A DNA stretch of 64,000 nucleotides from Anaerolineaceae bacterium. GTDB lineage: Bacteria > Chloroflexota > Anaerolineae > Aggregatilineales > Phototrophicaceae. The stretch spans positions 186,001 through 250,000 of the forward strand of contig PABP01000014.1 of the NCBI GenBank assembly GCA_002699585.1, given 5' to 3'. Made by a program: the position numbers and the translations under genes. Below the pieces are notes generated by a model. That model did no database searches and was not told the DNA's origin. It was given only the letters and a program-made list of their open reading frames with translations. Shown piece after piece: positions 34,771-42,706 of the stretch; within the stretch, counting starts at the first letter, position 1, and every line of letters begins with the position of its first letter.

Positions 34771-35847
34771 TTACTGAACCTGTTCGCCTGTGCTAACATT
34801 CCAGTGTTGTATGGAATTCCCCGCATGAATTTCAATTGTTGTGGCATCTATAAAATACCATTCATTGCCACGAACATAAGGAATGCGGGTGATAGGCAAA
34901 CGATCTTGTATCGTGTCTGGCAGATTCTGTAAATCCCATACACGGATAGCCTCAGTCCCCGATACAGCCAAATAGCGATTATCTTGTGAAAACTGATGGA
35001 TACGTCCGCCATTACCTTCATCATTTAGGACGGTGGCATGGTCTGGTTGGTTGATAGGGTATACGGTGATACCAGGGACTTGTACATCGGTGAACTGACT
35101 ATAAAGCACAATATAGCTGGCATCTGGCGAGAATGCATAGCTTGGACTGCCAACATGAGACGGGGAGCCGTTCCAAGTGCGAGAAGCTGAAAAATGTTGA
35201 TATCGATTAATTTCTGCACCCGTATTTATATCTAAGGCGTATACACTGCCCCAGTTTGTCCATATCCAACCTCTGGCCATATCCCAATAAACTTGTGATT
35301 GAGCAGTACCTTCACTGTATGGATAGAAGGCTATCTCTTGCATGCCGCCTGTATCTGCGTTCCAGAATATAGACCTGAATCGCCGTGTACTAATTACTGC
35401 TCGTCGACTATCAGGACTCCATTCCACAAACGTGATGCGCCAGGATGTCGGACCAATGCCTGTGTATACACGTTCATTGGTTGTGATGTCATAGACATAA
35501 ATTTGTGGATCACTGTGCCAGGGCCAAAATACCCTGTCGACTGAGCCATCCTCGTTGGTGGCGGGAGGGCGGTTTAGAACGCCTTCGTTGACCACCAGAT
35601 AGCGGCAGTCCGGCGACCAGTTGATAATGCGCAGATCATCTTCAAATTGGTCAACGAATTGAATTTGGTCGCCCGTTGACCAATCCACCAGCCAGAGCTG
35701 TTTGGTGCTGTTGCTATATCGGGCGAAGGTATTCGTGCTGACGTAGGGGCTGTTGGGATTTTCACAATTATCAGGAATGCCATCCTCGGCAGAGACAGAG
35801 GCAACCCCAATCAAGCATACACACAGTAATAAAAACAGGTGGCGCAT
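34771..35847 (-). CDS. exported beta-propeller (WD40-like) protein
   Basis: This 358-residue protein has a signal peptide (RHLFLLLCVCLIGVASVSA) and several repeats of a WD40-like pattern: IINWSPDCRYLVVNEG, FVEWSPDSRRAVIST, YAFSPDASYIVLYS, HQFSQDNRYLAVSGTEAIRVWDL. It probably forms a propeller that binds a partner outside the membrane. AAGGATG precedes the ATG. It ends 42 bases before the small membrane peptide and is the first gene of that minus-strand cluster. No catalytic residues are evident. Confidence 0.85.
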   Translation of the reverse strand: MRHLFLLLCVCLIGVASVSAEDGIPDNCENPNSPYVSTNTFARYSNSTKQLWLVDWSTGDQIQFVDQFEDDLRIINWSPDCRYLVVNEGVLNRPPATNEDGSVDRVFWPWHSDPQIYVYDITTNERVYTGIGPTSWRITFVEWSPDSRRAVISTRRFRSIFWNADTGGMQEIAFYPYSEGTAQSQVYWDMARGWIWTNWGSVYALDINTGAEINRYQHFSASRTWNGSPSHVGSPSYAFSPDASYIVLYSQFTDVQVPGITVYPINQPDHATVLNDEGNGGRIHQFSQDNRYLAVSGTEAIRVWDLQNLPDTIQDRLPITRIPYVRGNEWYFIDATTIEIHAGNSIQHWNVSTGEQVQ

Positions 35848-36150
35848 CAGACATCCTTATAAGTACGTTTTTACTTATGATATTTCAGACATGTCGTGTT
35901 TGCCCGACGCTTCGCCTATGCCTCCCATATTCTAGGAAGACCCGCAGGCTCAACTGTACAAATTGTATGTGCATTTTAGTACAAGCGAATTTTGGCCAAG
36001 GTTTTGATTCGGTTGTTAGTTACTTTCACCAAAAAGAAATCGCGGAATTTAGTGAAAACTAGGGAGAATGACCAAAGAAATCGGATATATAATGCGCATC
36101 TGTTAGCTAGATTTTAGCCAAAGTTACCAAAATACACGGAGTTCCCTGAC
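35848..36150. other. divergent region upstream of glnA
   Basis: The region must hold the promoters of glnA and of the WD40-like gene. It is AT-rich from about 35945 to 36130. I could not identify a NtrC, GlnR or TnrA site with confidence. No gene is visible. Confidence 0.4.
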
Positions 36151-37581
36151 ATGTCATACGTTCTCCCCGATTCAGCGAAAGAATCACCAGCGGCCCTGCT
36201 CAGCTACGCAAAAGAACAAGGCGTTGCCGAAATTGACCTGCGTTTTACCGATATTCGCGGTATGGTCCAGCATTTTAGCATGCCCTTGTCGATGGTAGAT
36301 GCCGACGACTTTGAAGAAGGCTTCGGCTTTGATGGCTCAAGTGTACGTGGTTTCCAGACCATCAATGTCTCCGACATGATTCTGTTCCCAGACCTCAGCA
36401 CAGCGATGATGGATCCTTTCTTCGCTAGCCCAACCCTGGCTATCAAGTGCGACGTCTCTGACCCGATCACCCATGAACCCTATGCCAATGACCCGCGTGG
36501 CATTGCCAAGCGTGCAGAAGAATATCTCAAATCCACAGGCATTGGTGATACAGCTTTCTTCGGCCCGGAAGCTGAGTTCTTCCTTTTCACCAACGTCCAG
36601 TACGAAGTCGGCCCCAACAAGAGCTTCTATCAGGTAGACAGCCATGAAGGCTTCTGGAACACAGGCAGCCCGGACCCGGCGATGAACTACCTCAACCGCA
36701 TCAAAGAAGGTTACTTCCCGCTGCCGCCACTGGACAAGACCCAGGACGTGCGCGCGGACATGGTGGCCACGATGATGGCTGCTGGCATCGACATTGAAGT
36801 TCATCACCACGAAGTCGGTGGTGCAGGCCAGGCAGAAATCGACATGCGCTTCGACACCCTGCTGCGTATGGCAGACAAGCTGCTGGACTACAAGTACATC
36901 GTTAAGAACGTAGCCGCTAAATATGGTCTGATCGCAACCTTCATGCCCAAGCCGCTGTTTGAAGATAATGGCTCCGGTATGCACGTCCACCAGTCGATCT
37001 GGAAAGACGGCAAGCCGCTGTTTGGTGGCGACCAATATGCTGGTTTAAGCCAGATGGCCCTGTGGTACATCGGTGGTGTGCTCAAGCATGCGCAGGCGCT
37101 GCTGGCCCTGACCAACCCGACCACCAACAGCTACCGTCGTCTGGTCCCAGGCTATGAAGCACCGGTGAACCTCGTTTACAGTGCCCGTAACCGCTCGGCT
37201 GCCATCCGTATCCCGATGTACAGCAGCAGCCCCAAGGCCAAGCGTGTCGAAACTCGCTTCCCCGACCCGACGGCCAACCCATACCTGGCGATGCCTGCGC
37301 TGCTCATGGCAGGTCTCGACGGTATCAAGAACGAAATTGATCCGGGTAACCCCTTCGAAGTCGACCTGTACGATTCCGAAGATGTGGAAACCCCAACCAC
37401 CCCGCCGACATTGGGTGGCGCGTTGGATGCCCTCAAAGAAGATCACGACTTCCTGCTGGAAGGTGGCGTCTTCACTGAGGAATACCTCAACATGTACATT
37501 GACTACAAGCAGACCGAGGAAGCCGATCAGGTTGCCATGCGTCCGCATCCATACGAACTCAAGCTGTACCTGGACTTCTAA
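36151..37581 (+). CDS. glnA: glutamine synthetase, type I
   Basis: This 476-residue enzyme joins ammonia to glutamate using ATP and is the entry point of nitrogen assimilation. The family blocks are all present: EGFGFDGSSVRGF near the N-terminus, FFGPEAEFFLF (metal-binding glutamates), VEVHHHEVG-type segment IEVHHHEVGGAGQAEIDMRF, GSGMHVHQS, NRSAAIRIP and VETRFPDPTANPYLAMPALLMAG. The segment EVDLYDSEDVE keeps the tyrosine at the position adenylylated in the I-beta subgroup, so control by adenylylation is possible. ACGGAGT precedes the ATG. A terminator follows. Confidence 0.98.
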   Translation: MSYVLPDSAKESPAALLSYAKEQGVAEIDLRFTDIRGMVQHFSMPLSMVDADDFEEGFGFDGSSVRGFQTINVSDMILFPDLSTAMMDPFFASPTLAIKCDVSDPITHEPYANDPRGIAKRAEEYLKSTGIGDTAFFGPEAEFFLFTNVQYEVGPNKSFYQVDSHEGFWNTGSPDPAMNYLNRIKEGYFPLPPLDKTQDVRADMVATMMAAGIDIEVHHHEVGGAGQAEIDMRFDTLLRMADKLLDYKYIVKNVAAKYGLIATFMPKPLFEDNGSGMHVHQSIWKDGKPLFGGDQYAGLSQMALWYIGGVLKHAQALLALTNPTTNSYRRLVPGYEAPVNLVYSARNRSAAIRIPMYSSSPKAKRVETRFPDPTANPYLAMPALLMAGLDGIKNEIDPGNPFEVDLYDSEDVETPTTPPTLGGALDALKEDHDFLLEGGVFTEEYLNMYIDYKQTEEADQVAMRPHPYELKLYLDF

Positions 37582-37638
37582 ATCAGAGATCAGCGTCCCA
37601 AACATCGAATTAACGTTTCTCCTCCTATATGTTGTGCG

Positions 37639-37665
37639 AAAGACCGCTGTCAGGGGCGGTCTTTT
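37639..37665 (+). terminator. rho-independent terminator
   Basis: A 9-bp stem AAAGACCGC/GCGGTCTTT with an eight-base loop is followed by TTGC. It lies about 60 bases behind glnA. Confidence 0.75.
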
Positions 37666-37815
37666 GCATTCCACAAATGGCACGTTCCGACATGGATACC
37701 ATCATGGACACCATTTTTTAGAGCCTTTTATCCATCGAGGTGCATCGAATCAGGTTATGATTAACCTGTAGCTCGCTGATGTGAGCCGGGTTGAAATGAT
37801 TGCTGAGGAGGGCTT

Positions 37816-39150
37816 ATGCGCCGCCGTGTCTTGTTTGTGTTATGGGGCTGTGTGTTTTTATTACTGCCGAATGCGCTGAGTGTGGCGCAGAGCGGCCCCA
37901 TTGTTCTGGAAATCAACGAACCCTATCGCTTTACGCTGCAAGAGGGGGCTTTGTTCGATGACCTGCTGCTGTTCCAGTTCTCAGCCCCGGACCAACCTGT
38001 AGCCATCAGCCTGCGCACATCCGATGAAGCGTTGGAACCTGCGTTACTGGTCTTCGATGTTGATGGCAACGAAATCGCCCAGTCCTATGGTATGGATGAC
38101 CTCAGTTTTACCCTGCCTCAGACGTACAACGGCAATGTCTACCTGCGTGCCGGTCGTCAGGAGTGGGTTGACCAGGGTGGGGAATTATCTGTGCTGGTGC
38201 AGACGGTAGATACACAGCCGATTCCCTTTGGTGAAGTCGTGACCAGCACCCTGCCGACCGAAAATCACCTGGCTTTTTATGGCTTCCAGGCGAGCACCGG
38301 ACAGCTCATTCAATATGGCAGCGATTGCGATGAGTGCGGCATCGTCATTTTCCAGCAGGATGGCAAGTACTTCGATGACACAGGCGTTTATGAAAATCCC
38401 GGCGCGTATCTGGCACAAATTCCTATTGATGGCACCTATACGCTGATGCTTAGTTCGCCACGTCCCAATATGGAATACGAGCTTGAAGTCGGCCTGGTGG
38501 AGCCACAGCCGCTTGTCAGTGGCCAGCCCATGAACGCGGCCATCGGCGAGGAACCCGCCTACTTCTCGTTTGAAAGTTCTGCAGACAAAGCCTGGGTCAT
38601 TAGCACCGACCTGCCCGATACAGGTGGTCGGGAATTGCGTGTTGTTTATTTGGGTGATGAGCGTCCGTTGTGGGAGTCGGTTGTCGCCTTCGACCAGGGC
38701 AGCGGCCCGAATGGCAATGCCCGTATCGCGCCCTTTGTGGCGCCTGAAGATGGCATTTATTATGTCATGGCTTTCTACTTTGATTACAGCGGCGTGGGTG
38801 CGGCTGTCAATGGCACGATTTTGCTGCAACCTTCGAGTTTGCTGTCGCTGGCGCCGGGGCTGTCTTTGCAAGGCGAAATTACGCCTGACAGCGGTCCAGT
38901 AACTTATTTATATGAGGGCACAACGGGCGAGGTCATCAACCTGGCGCTGGAACGCTTATCGGGCGAGGCCGGGTTATCGCTGGATGTCATCGGGCCGGAA
39001 GACGAGATCGTGCGTATGGGTGGCCTGAACGCGATTCGCTTCCAGCCGACGTTGGTGCTGCCCGTCGATGGCACATATCGTATCATCGTCAGCGCTGTGA
39101 CCTATGAGCAGCCCGCTATCACCTATTCACTGGTGGTGAATCAGGAGTGA
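37816..39150 (+). CDS. exported protein with pre-peptidase-like beta domains
   Basis: This 444-residue protein has a signal peptide (RRVLFVLWGCVFLLLPNALSVAQ) and three to four similar beta-rich segments (YRFTLQEGALFDDLLLFQFSAPDQPVAISLRT; HLAFYGFQASTGQLIQYG; YFSFESSADKAWVISTD; VTYLYEGTTGEVINLALERL). These have the DxxxFxF...G pattern of bacterial pre-peptidase C-terminal (PPC) domains, which usually serve in binding or secretion. No protease domain is attached. It is probably a surface or secreted binding protein. RBS GAGGAGGG precedes the ATG. Confidence 0.82.
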   Translation: MRRRVLFVLWGCVFLLLPNALSVAQSGPIVLEINEPYRFTLQEGALFDDLLLFQFSAPDQPVAISLRTSDEALEPALLVFDVDGNEIAQSYGMDDLSFTLPQTYNGNVYLRAGRQEWVDQGGELSVLVQTVDTQPIPFGEVVTSTLPTENHLAFYGFQASTGQLIQYGSDCDECGIVIFQQDGKYFDDTGVYENPGAYLAQIPIDGTYTLMLSSPRPNMEYELEVGLVEPQPLVSGQPMNAAIGEEPAYFSFESSADKAWVISTDLPDTGGRELRVVYLGDERPLWESVVAFDQGSGPNGNARIAPFVAPEDGIYYVMAFYFDYSGVGAAVNGTILLQPSSLLSLAPGLSLQGEITPDSGPVTYLYEGTTGEVINLALERLSGEAGLSLDVIGPEDEIVRMGGLNAIRFQPTLVLPVDGTYRIIVSAVTYEQPAITYSLVVNQE

Positions 39151-39159
39151 TTTCGCGGC

Positions 39160-40173
39160 TTATGTATCGATGTGTGCTTTTAAAAACTGGACGATCTGCT
39201 GCTGAAAGTCACGCGTGACTTGTGGGTTGCCCCACCAGATCATGTGCCCAAATTGCTCGACAGAGATCAACTGGCTAGTAGGGATATGCTGGTGAGCATA
39301 TTCGGCATTCGCGTAGGGCACATCGCCATCGTATCGGCTGTGAACAATAAGCGCCGGGGCTTGGATCTGGTCGAGTGCCAGCTCCGCCATTGTCTGCTGG
39401 ACATCCAGATCGTTCATGACACCGTCGTAACGCGCCAGGGCCGGGACCATCGCATGGGCCAGCGCAAAAACTTGCTGGCGTTGGGTTGGGTCGGCCAGGA
39501 TTTGCTGAATCAGGCGTTGGCCTGTAGGCATATCATAGGTCGTTTCCGTTCGGACGAAGTCTTGCAGCGTCAATGCGGTTAAGTGGTGCATGGCCTGGTA
39601 GATCAGGAAATAAGCCGGATCTTGCCAGCGGCGTGTCATGACCAATTTGCCGAGTGTGCTGTTAAGCTGGTCATCGGATAGCTGTGTTTGTTTGCTGATG
39701 GCGGACATCAGCACCAGTGCCTGTGTGCGCTGTGGGTAGCGAACTGCAAATGACAGGGCGGCAGGCCCACCCGCAGAGACACCGACGATGGCGACGTTTT
39801 CCACGCCCAGGTGATCCAGCAGGGATGCGAAAACGTCCGCCTGTGCGCTTGGAGTGCTATGGTCATCTAATGGGGTTCCCAGGTAGCCAGGACGATCTGG
39901 CGTTAAGACGGTGAAACCGGCCTCGACCAGGAATTCCAGCATGAACCAGCCATTATGGCCGACGTTGCCGCCATGTGAGTGCAGCACAACCGGCCCGGAG
40001 CCACGCATATCATATTGCACAGGGCCTAGTTCCGTTTGTGCAACGTGGCCTTCCTTAGTGACGCGCAGTGTTTGTTGTGCTAGCCACTTACGATAAATGC
40101 CTTGGAGCCAAGCAAACGCCAGCGACAATAATGCCACAAATATACCCATGAAAACGACCAATCGTCGCAGCAT
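39160..40173 (-). CDS. alpha/beta hydrolase, membrane-anchored
   Basis: This 337-residue protein has an N-terminal membrane anchor (RRLVVFMGIFVALLSLAFAWL). The alpha/beta hydrolase core includes the oxyanion stretch VVLHSHGGNVGHNGWF, the nucleophile elbow GVSAGGPAALSFA (Ser in GxSxG), the aspartate in HSRYDGDVPYANAEYA and the histidine in VEQFGHMIWWG. The triad is therefore complete. The family covers esterases, lipases and lactonases, and the substrate is not predictable. AAAGGACT precedes the ATG. Confidence 0.9.
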   Translation of the reverse strand: MLRRLVVFMGIFVALLSLAFAWLQGIYRKWLAQQTLRVTKEGHVAQTELGPVQYDMRGSGPVVLHSHGGNVGHNGWFMLEFLVEAGFTVLTPDRPGYLGTPLDDHSTPSAQADVFASLLDHLGVENVAIVGVSAGGPAALSFAVRYPQRTQALVLMSAISKQTQLSDDQLNSTLGKLVMTRRWQDPAYFLIYQAMHHLTALTLQDFVRTETTYDMPTGQRLIQQILADPTQRQQVFALAHAMVPALARYDGVMNDLDVQQTMAELALDQIQAPALIVHSRYDGDVPYANAEYAHQHIPTSQLISVEQFGHMIWWGNPQVTRDFQQQIVQFLKAHIDT

Positions 40174-40238
40174 TTCTCAGTCCTTTCTTTACTAAGCTGA
40201 TCGCAAACTTACAGAGCGTACGAATGGATCATACAACA

Positions 40239-40268
40239 GAAAAGACCGCTCTTGGCAGCGGCCTTTTA
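40239..40268 (-). terminator. rho-independent terminator
   Basis: A 10-bp stem AAAGACCGCT/AGCGGCCTTT with one mismatch reads into TTTTC on the minus strand, behind the PhyH gene. The core resembles the terminator behind glnA. Confidence 0.7.
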
Positions 40269-40333
40269 GGGTCAATATAGGCACGGGGATAATACATCTG
40301 GGGGCAATGCTTCCAAAAGGTGTAGGCCCCACG

Positions 40334-41149
40334 TCAATCGACAATTTCGGGTCGCATCTCCAGGTGCTTTTCGTTATCCATAGAAACCCAGGTGCCGCAT
40401 TCGCCGCCTCTTTCCGACAGGCCCATCTCGATAGGCTGGCCGTTCATCTGGAGCACAGGATGATACCATTGGTGGACTTTTTCAGCTTCGCCAACCAGAT
40501 AATGGCCAATCAAGGCCCTGCGGAATCGATCTGTGGTCGTGTTGGGTAAACTACCATGAACCAGTTGCCCGTTAAAGAACAACACGTCCCCGGCATGCAT
40601 TTGTACTGGGACAAGGGTGGCATCGTCGGGTAGCTCGACGGTCACATCGGTGAAGCTGATGGCGTTGTCGGCATCTGTGGTACACAGCAAAGGCCAGGTA
40701 TGGCTGCCAGGGAGCACTCGTAAGCAGCCGTTGGATTCATCACAATCATCGACTGCCATCCAGGCGGCAATGCAGGTGCCCGGTTGGACGCGCAGGAAAT
40801 ACTGGTCCTGATGCATGGCTTGTCCGCGTGCCCCGGCAGGTTTGAAGTAGAACATCGTTTGGGCGACAAACGGTTCGCGTCCGAGTAAATCGACCAGCAC
40901 AGCATTAATGCGCTTATCGATAACCCATTTCAGACTGGCTTCGTCGCGGCGATGAGGTTGCATGATGCGCGGATACTGAACCAGGGGGTCGTTGGATGCA
41001 GGGTCAATATCATCGCGTTGTGCATTCTGTTCCTGGCGCATGGTTTCAAAATGGGTACGGTAAAAATTAATTTCTTCCTTGTTAAATAAATCGCTGACGA
41101 CCAGATAGCCTTCCGTATCAAATTGATGTTTCTGTTTGTTGGATAGCAT
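40334..41149 (-). CDS. phytanoyl-CoA dioxygenase (PhyH) family protein
   Basis: This 271-residue enzyme is a non-heme iron and 2-oxoglutarate-dependent oxygenase. It shows the iron-binding H-x-D in AMHQDQYFLRVQPG, the WMAVDDCDESNGCLRVLPGSH block and the distal histidine in GQLVHGSLPNTTTDRFRRAL, where the arginine would bind 2-oxoglutarate. Family members hydroxylate lipids or small metabolites. Substrate is unknown. AGGACAAAG precedes the ATG. It is divergent from the methyltransferase at 41241. Confidence 0.92.
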   Translation of the reverse strand: MLSNKQKHQFDTEGYLVVSDLFNKEEINFYRTHFETMRQEQNAQRDDIDPASNDPLVQYPRIMQPHRRDEASLKWVIDKRINAVLVDLLGREPFVAQTMFYFKPAGARGQAMHQDQYFLRVQPGTCIAAWMAVDDCDESNGCLRVLPGSHTWPLLCTTDADNAISFTDVTVELPDDATLVPVQMHAGDVLFFNGQLVHGSLPNTTTDRFRRALIGHYLVGEAEKVHQWYHPVLQMNGQPIEMGLSERGGECGTWVSMDNEKHLEMRPEIVD

Positions 41150-41240
41150 CGTCTCTTTGTCCTATTTTGTGTTACTGAATAAGGTAAACTGAGGCACGAC
41201 ACCTGTCAAATAATTGGAGACACCAGATTGGAGATACAAG

Positions 41241-41945
41241 ATGGACCATTCGCTTTTTGACAACCGCAAGTATCCCGTCGTTGATGCCCGCGAGGGCTAC
41301 GGCGAATGGGCCAAAACCTACGAGCAAATCGTCCAGGACGTGATGGACCTGCGGATGTTCAATTGGGTGCAGTCGGTCGATTGGGCATCGGCTGATGCCA
41401 TTCTTGATCTGGCTTGTGGAACCGGGCGCATTGGCCAATGGCTGCGCCAGCTCACATCCGCCCCCATAGATGGGGTGGACTTCACGCCACAGATGCTGTC
41501 CCAGGCCCATGACCGCGGCTTGTATCGTAATTTGACCGAAGCCAGCGTCACCCAGACAGGCCTGTCAGATGCCGTTTACGACCTGTGCGTGCAATCCCTG
41601 GCGGATGAACATCTGCCGGAATTAGAACCCCTCTATGCAGAAGTCGCCCGACTGACGCGCCCTGGTGGTCAATTTGTGATTGTGGGTGTGCATCCGCAGT
41701 TCTTTATGCAGGGCATGCCGACCCACTTCGACCGTGATTCCGGCGAAACCGTGACCATCCGCACCTATGTCCATCTGCTGAGTGACCATGTGCAATCAGC
41801 CCTGGCCGCTGGATGGACGCTCCAGGAAATGCACGAGGGCCTTATCGACGATGATTGGATGCAGGTCAAGCCCAAGTGGCGTAAGCATTACGGCCAGCCC
41901 ATCAGCTTCGTCATGGTATGGCGTAAAAATGCATCTGCCACGTAA
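41241..41945 (+). CDS. class I SAM-dependent methyltransferase
   Basis: This 234-residue protein has the S-adenosylmethionine motif ILDLACGTGRIGQWL, followed by GVDFTPQMLSQAHDRG and a later post-I segment with VYDLCVQSLADEH and ARLTRPGGQFVIVG. This is the UbiE/class I pattern. The substrate is unknown. The ATG at 41241 is preferred because GGAG lies seven bases before it; the upstream ATG at 41214 has no site. REP-like copy D lies shortly behind the stop. Confidence 0.92.
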   Translation: MDHSLFDNRKYPVVDAREGYGEWAKTYEQIVQDVMDLRMFNWVQSVDWASADAILDLACGTGRIGQWLRQLTSAPIDGVDFTPQMLSQAHDRGLYRNLTEASVTQTGLSDAVYDLCVQSLADEHLPELEPLYAEVARLTRPGGQFVIVGVHPQFFMQGMPTHFDRDSGETVTIRTYVHLLSDHVQSALAAGWTLQEMHEGLIDDDWMQVKPKWRKHYGQPISFVMVWRKNASAT

Positions 41946-41991
41946 ATTACGATATTGTAGGGATAATGAATAAGAGGATCGCTATTGTATC

Positions 41992-42015
41992 GTAGGGACG
42001 CAGCATGCTGCGTCC
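41992..42015 (+). repeat. REP-like hairpin with GTAG head (copy D), upstream of RAYT
   Basis: GTAG (41992-41995) is followed by the perfect palindrome GGACGCAGCATGCTGCGTCC (41996-42015) and GTTTT. It lies 32 bases before the RAYT start, so it is the copy most likely to be the natural substrate of that enzyme. Confidence 0.85.
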
Positions 42016-42047
42016 GTTTTATGACATTTTATTAAGGAACTGCGTCT

Positions 42048-42599
42048 GTGTATCCTAATCGCAGAACCATGCGCCTACCATACTATGATTACACCGACGC
42101 AGGTGCTTATTTCGTCACCGTATGCGTGGCGCAACATCGCTGCATATTAGGCGAAGTACAGGATACGGATGTTGCTCTCAGTCGTATGGGGCAGATTGCT
42201 TTGGCCATGTGGGAAGACCTGCCTGAACATTTTTCACAGGTTCATCTTGATCAGTTTGTAGTCATGCCAAATCATGTTCATGGCATTCTTTTTATAAAGA
42301 ATGAATCTCAGGATAATGAACAATCTGCCTCAGTGCGGACGCAGCGTGCTGCGTCCCTACGACGTCCCATGCGGACGTTTGGCCCACTCCAAGCAGGCGA
42401 ACTTGGAACTATCGTGCGTTCTTATAAATCGGCAGTCACCCGACAAGTTAATTTGCTGAGGCAAACTCCTGGTCACTCATTATGGCAGAAGAAATATTAC
42501 GAACATGTCATCCGTGATGAACCTGATCTAAATCGTATTCGGCAGTACATTGTGACCAATCCATCGCGTTGGGCAGAGGACAAATACTATCGTGATTGA
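42048..42599 (+). CDS. REP-associated tyrosine transposase (RAYT, Y1/IS200-like)
   Basis: This 183-residue protein is a stand-alone single-strand transposase of the TnpA-REP type, which processes GTAG-headed palindromes. The core shows RLPYYDYTDAGAYFVTVCV, the HUH-family segment QFVVMPNHVHGILF with its two histidines, the candidate catalytic tyrosine in IVRSYKSAVTRQVN, and LWQKKYYEHVIRDEPDLNRIRQYIVTNP. The GTG start follows AAGGA. The linker around residues 92-108 is translated from an inverted REP-like hairpin (42337-42360). The gene lacks an own pair of IS ends and is a domesticated type. It is flanked by copies D and F. Confidence 0.94.
   Translation: MYPNRRTMRLPYYDYTDAGAYFVTVCVAQHRCILGEVQDTDVALSRMGQIALAMWEDLPEHFSQVHLDQFVVMPNHVHGILFIKNESQDNEQSASVRTQRAASLRRPMRTFGPLQAGELGTIVRSYKSAVTRQVNLLRQTPGHSLWQKKYYEHVIRDEPDLNRIRQYIVTNPSRWAEDKYYRD
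42337..42360 (-). repeat. REP-like hairpin inside the RAYT coding sequence (copy E)
   Basis: Minus-strand GTAG (42360-42357) heads a palindrome GGACGCAGCACGCTGCGTCC that differs from copy D only at one central base. It lies in frame within the RAYT gene and encodes part of the SVRTQRAASLRR linker. Confidence 0.85.
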
Positions 42600-42617
42600 T
42601 TTCTTACGATAGTACAT

Positions 42618-42643
42618 AAAAAGGACGCAGTGGCTGCGTCCTT
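42618..42643 (-). terminator. REP-like hairpin/terminator (copy F)
   Basis: The 10-bp stem AAGGACGCAG/CTGCGTCCTT with a three-base loop reads into TTTTTATG on the minus strand, between the RAYT gene and the metal ATPase. The core matches copies D and E, but no GTAG precedes it. It may be a REP turned terminator. Confidence 0.7.
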
Positions 42644-42706
42644 AGATGATCTTGTGAGTTGGGTCGAAGCAATACACCCCGATAATTTTGATAGCTGCGG
42701 AAAGAA

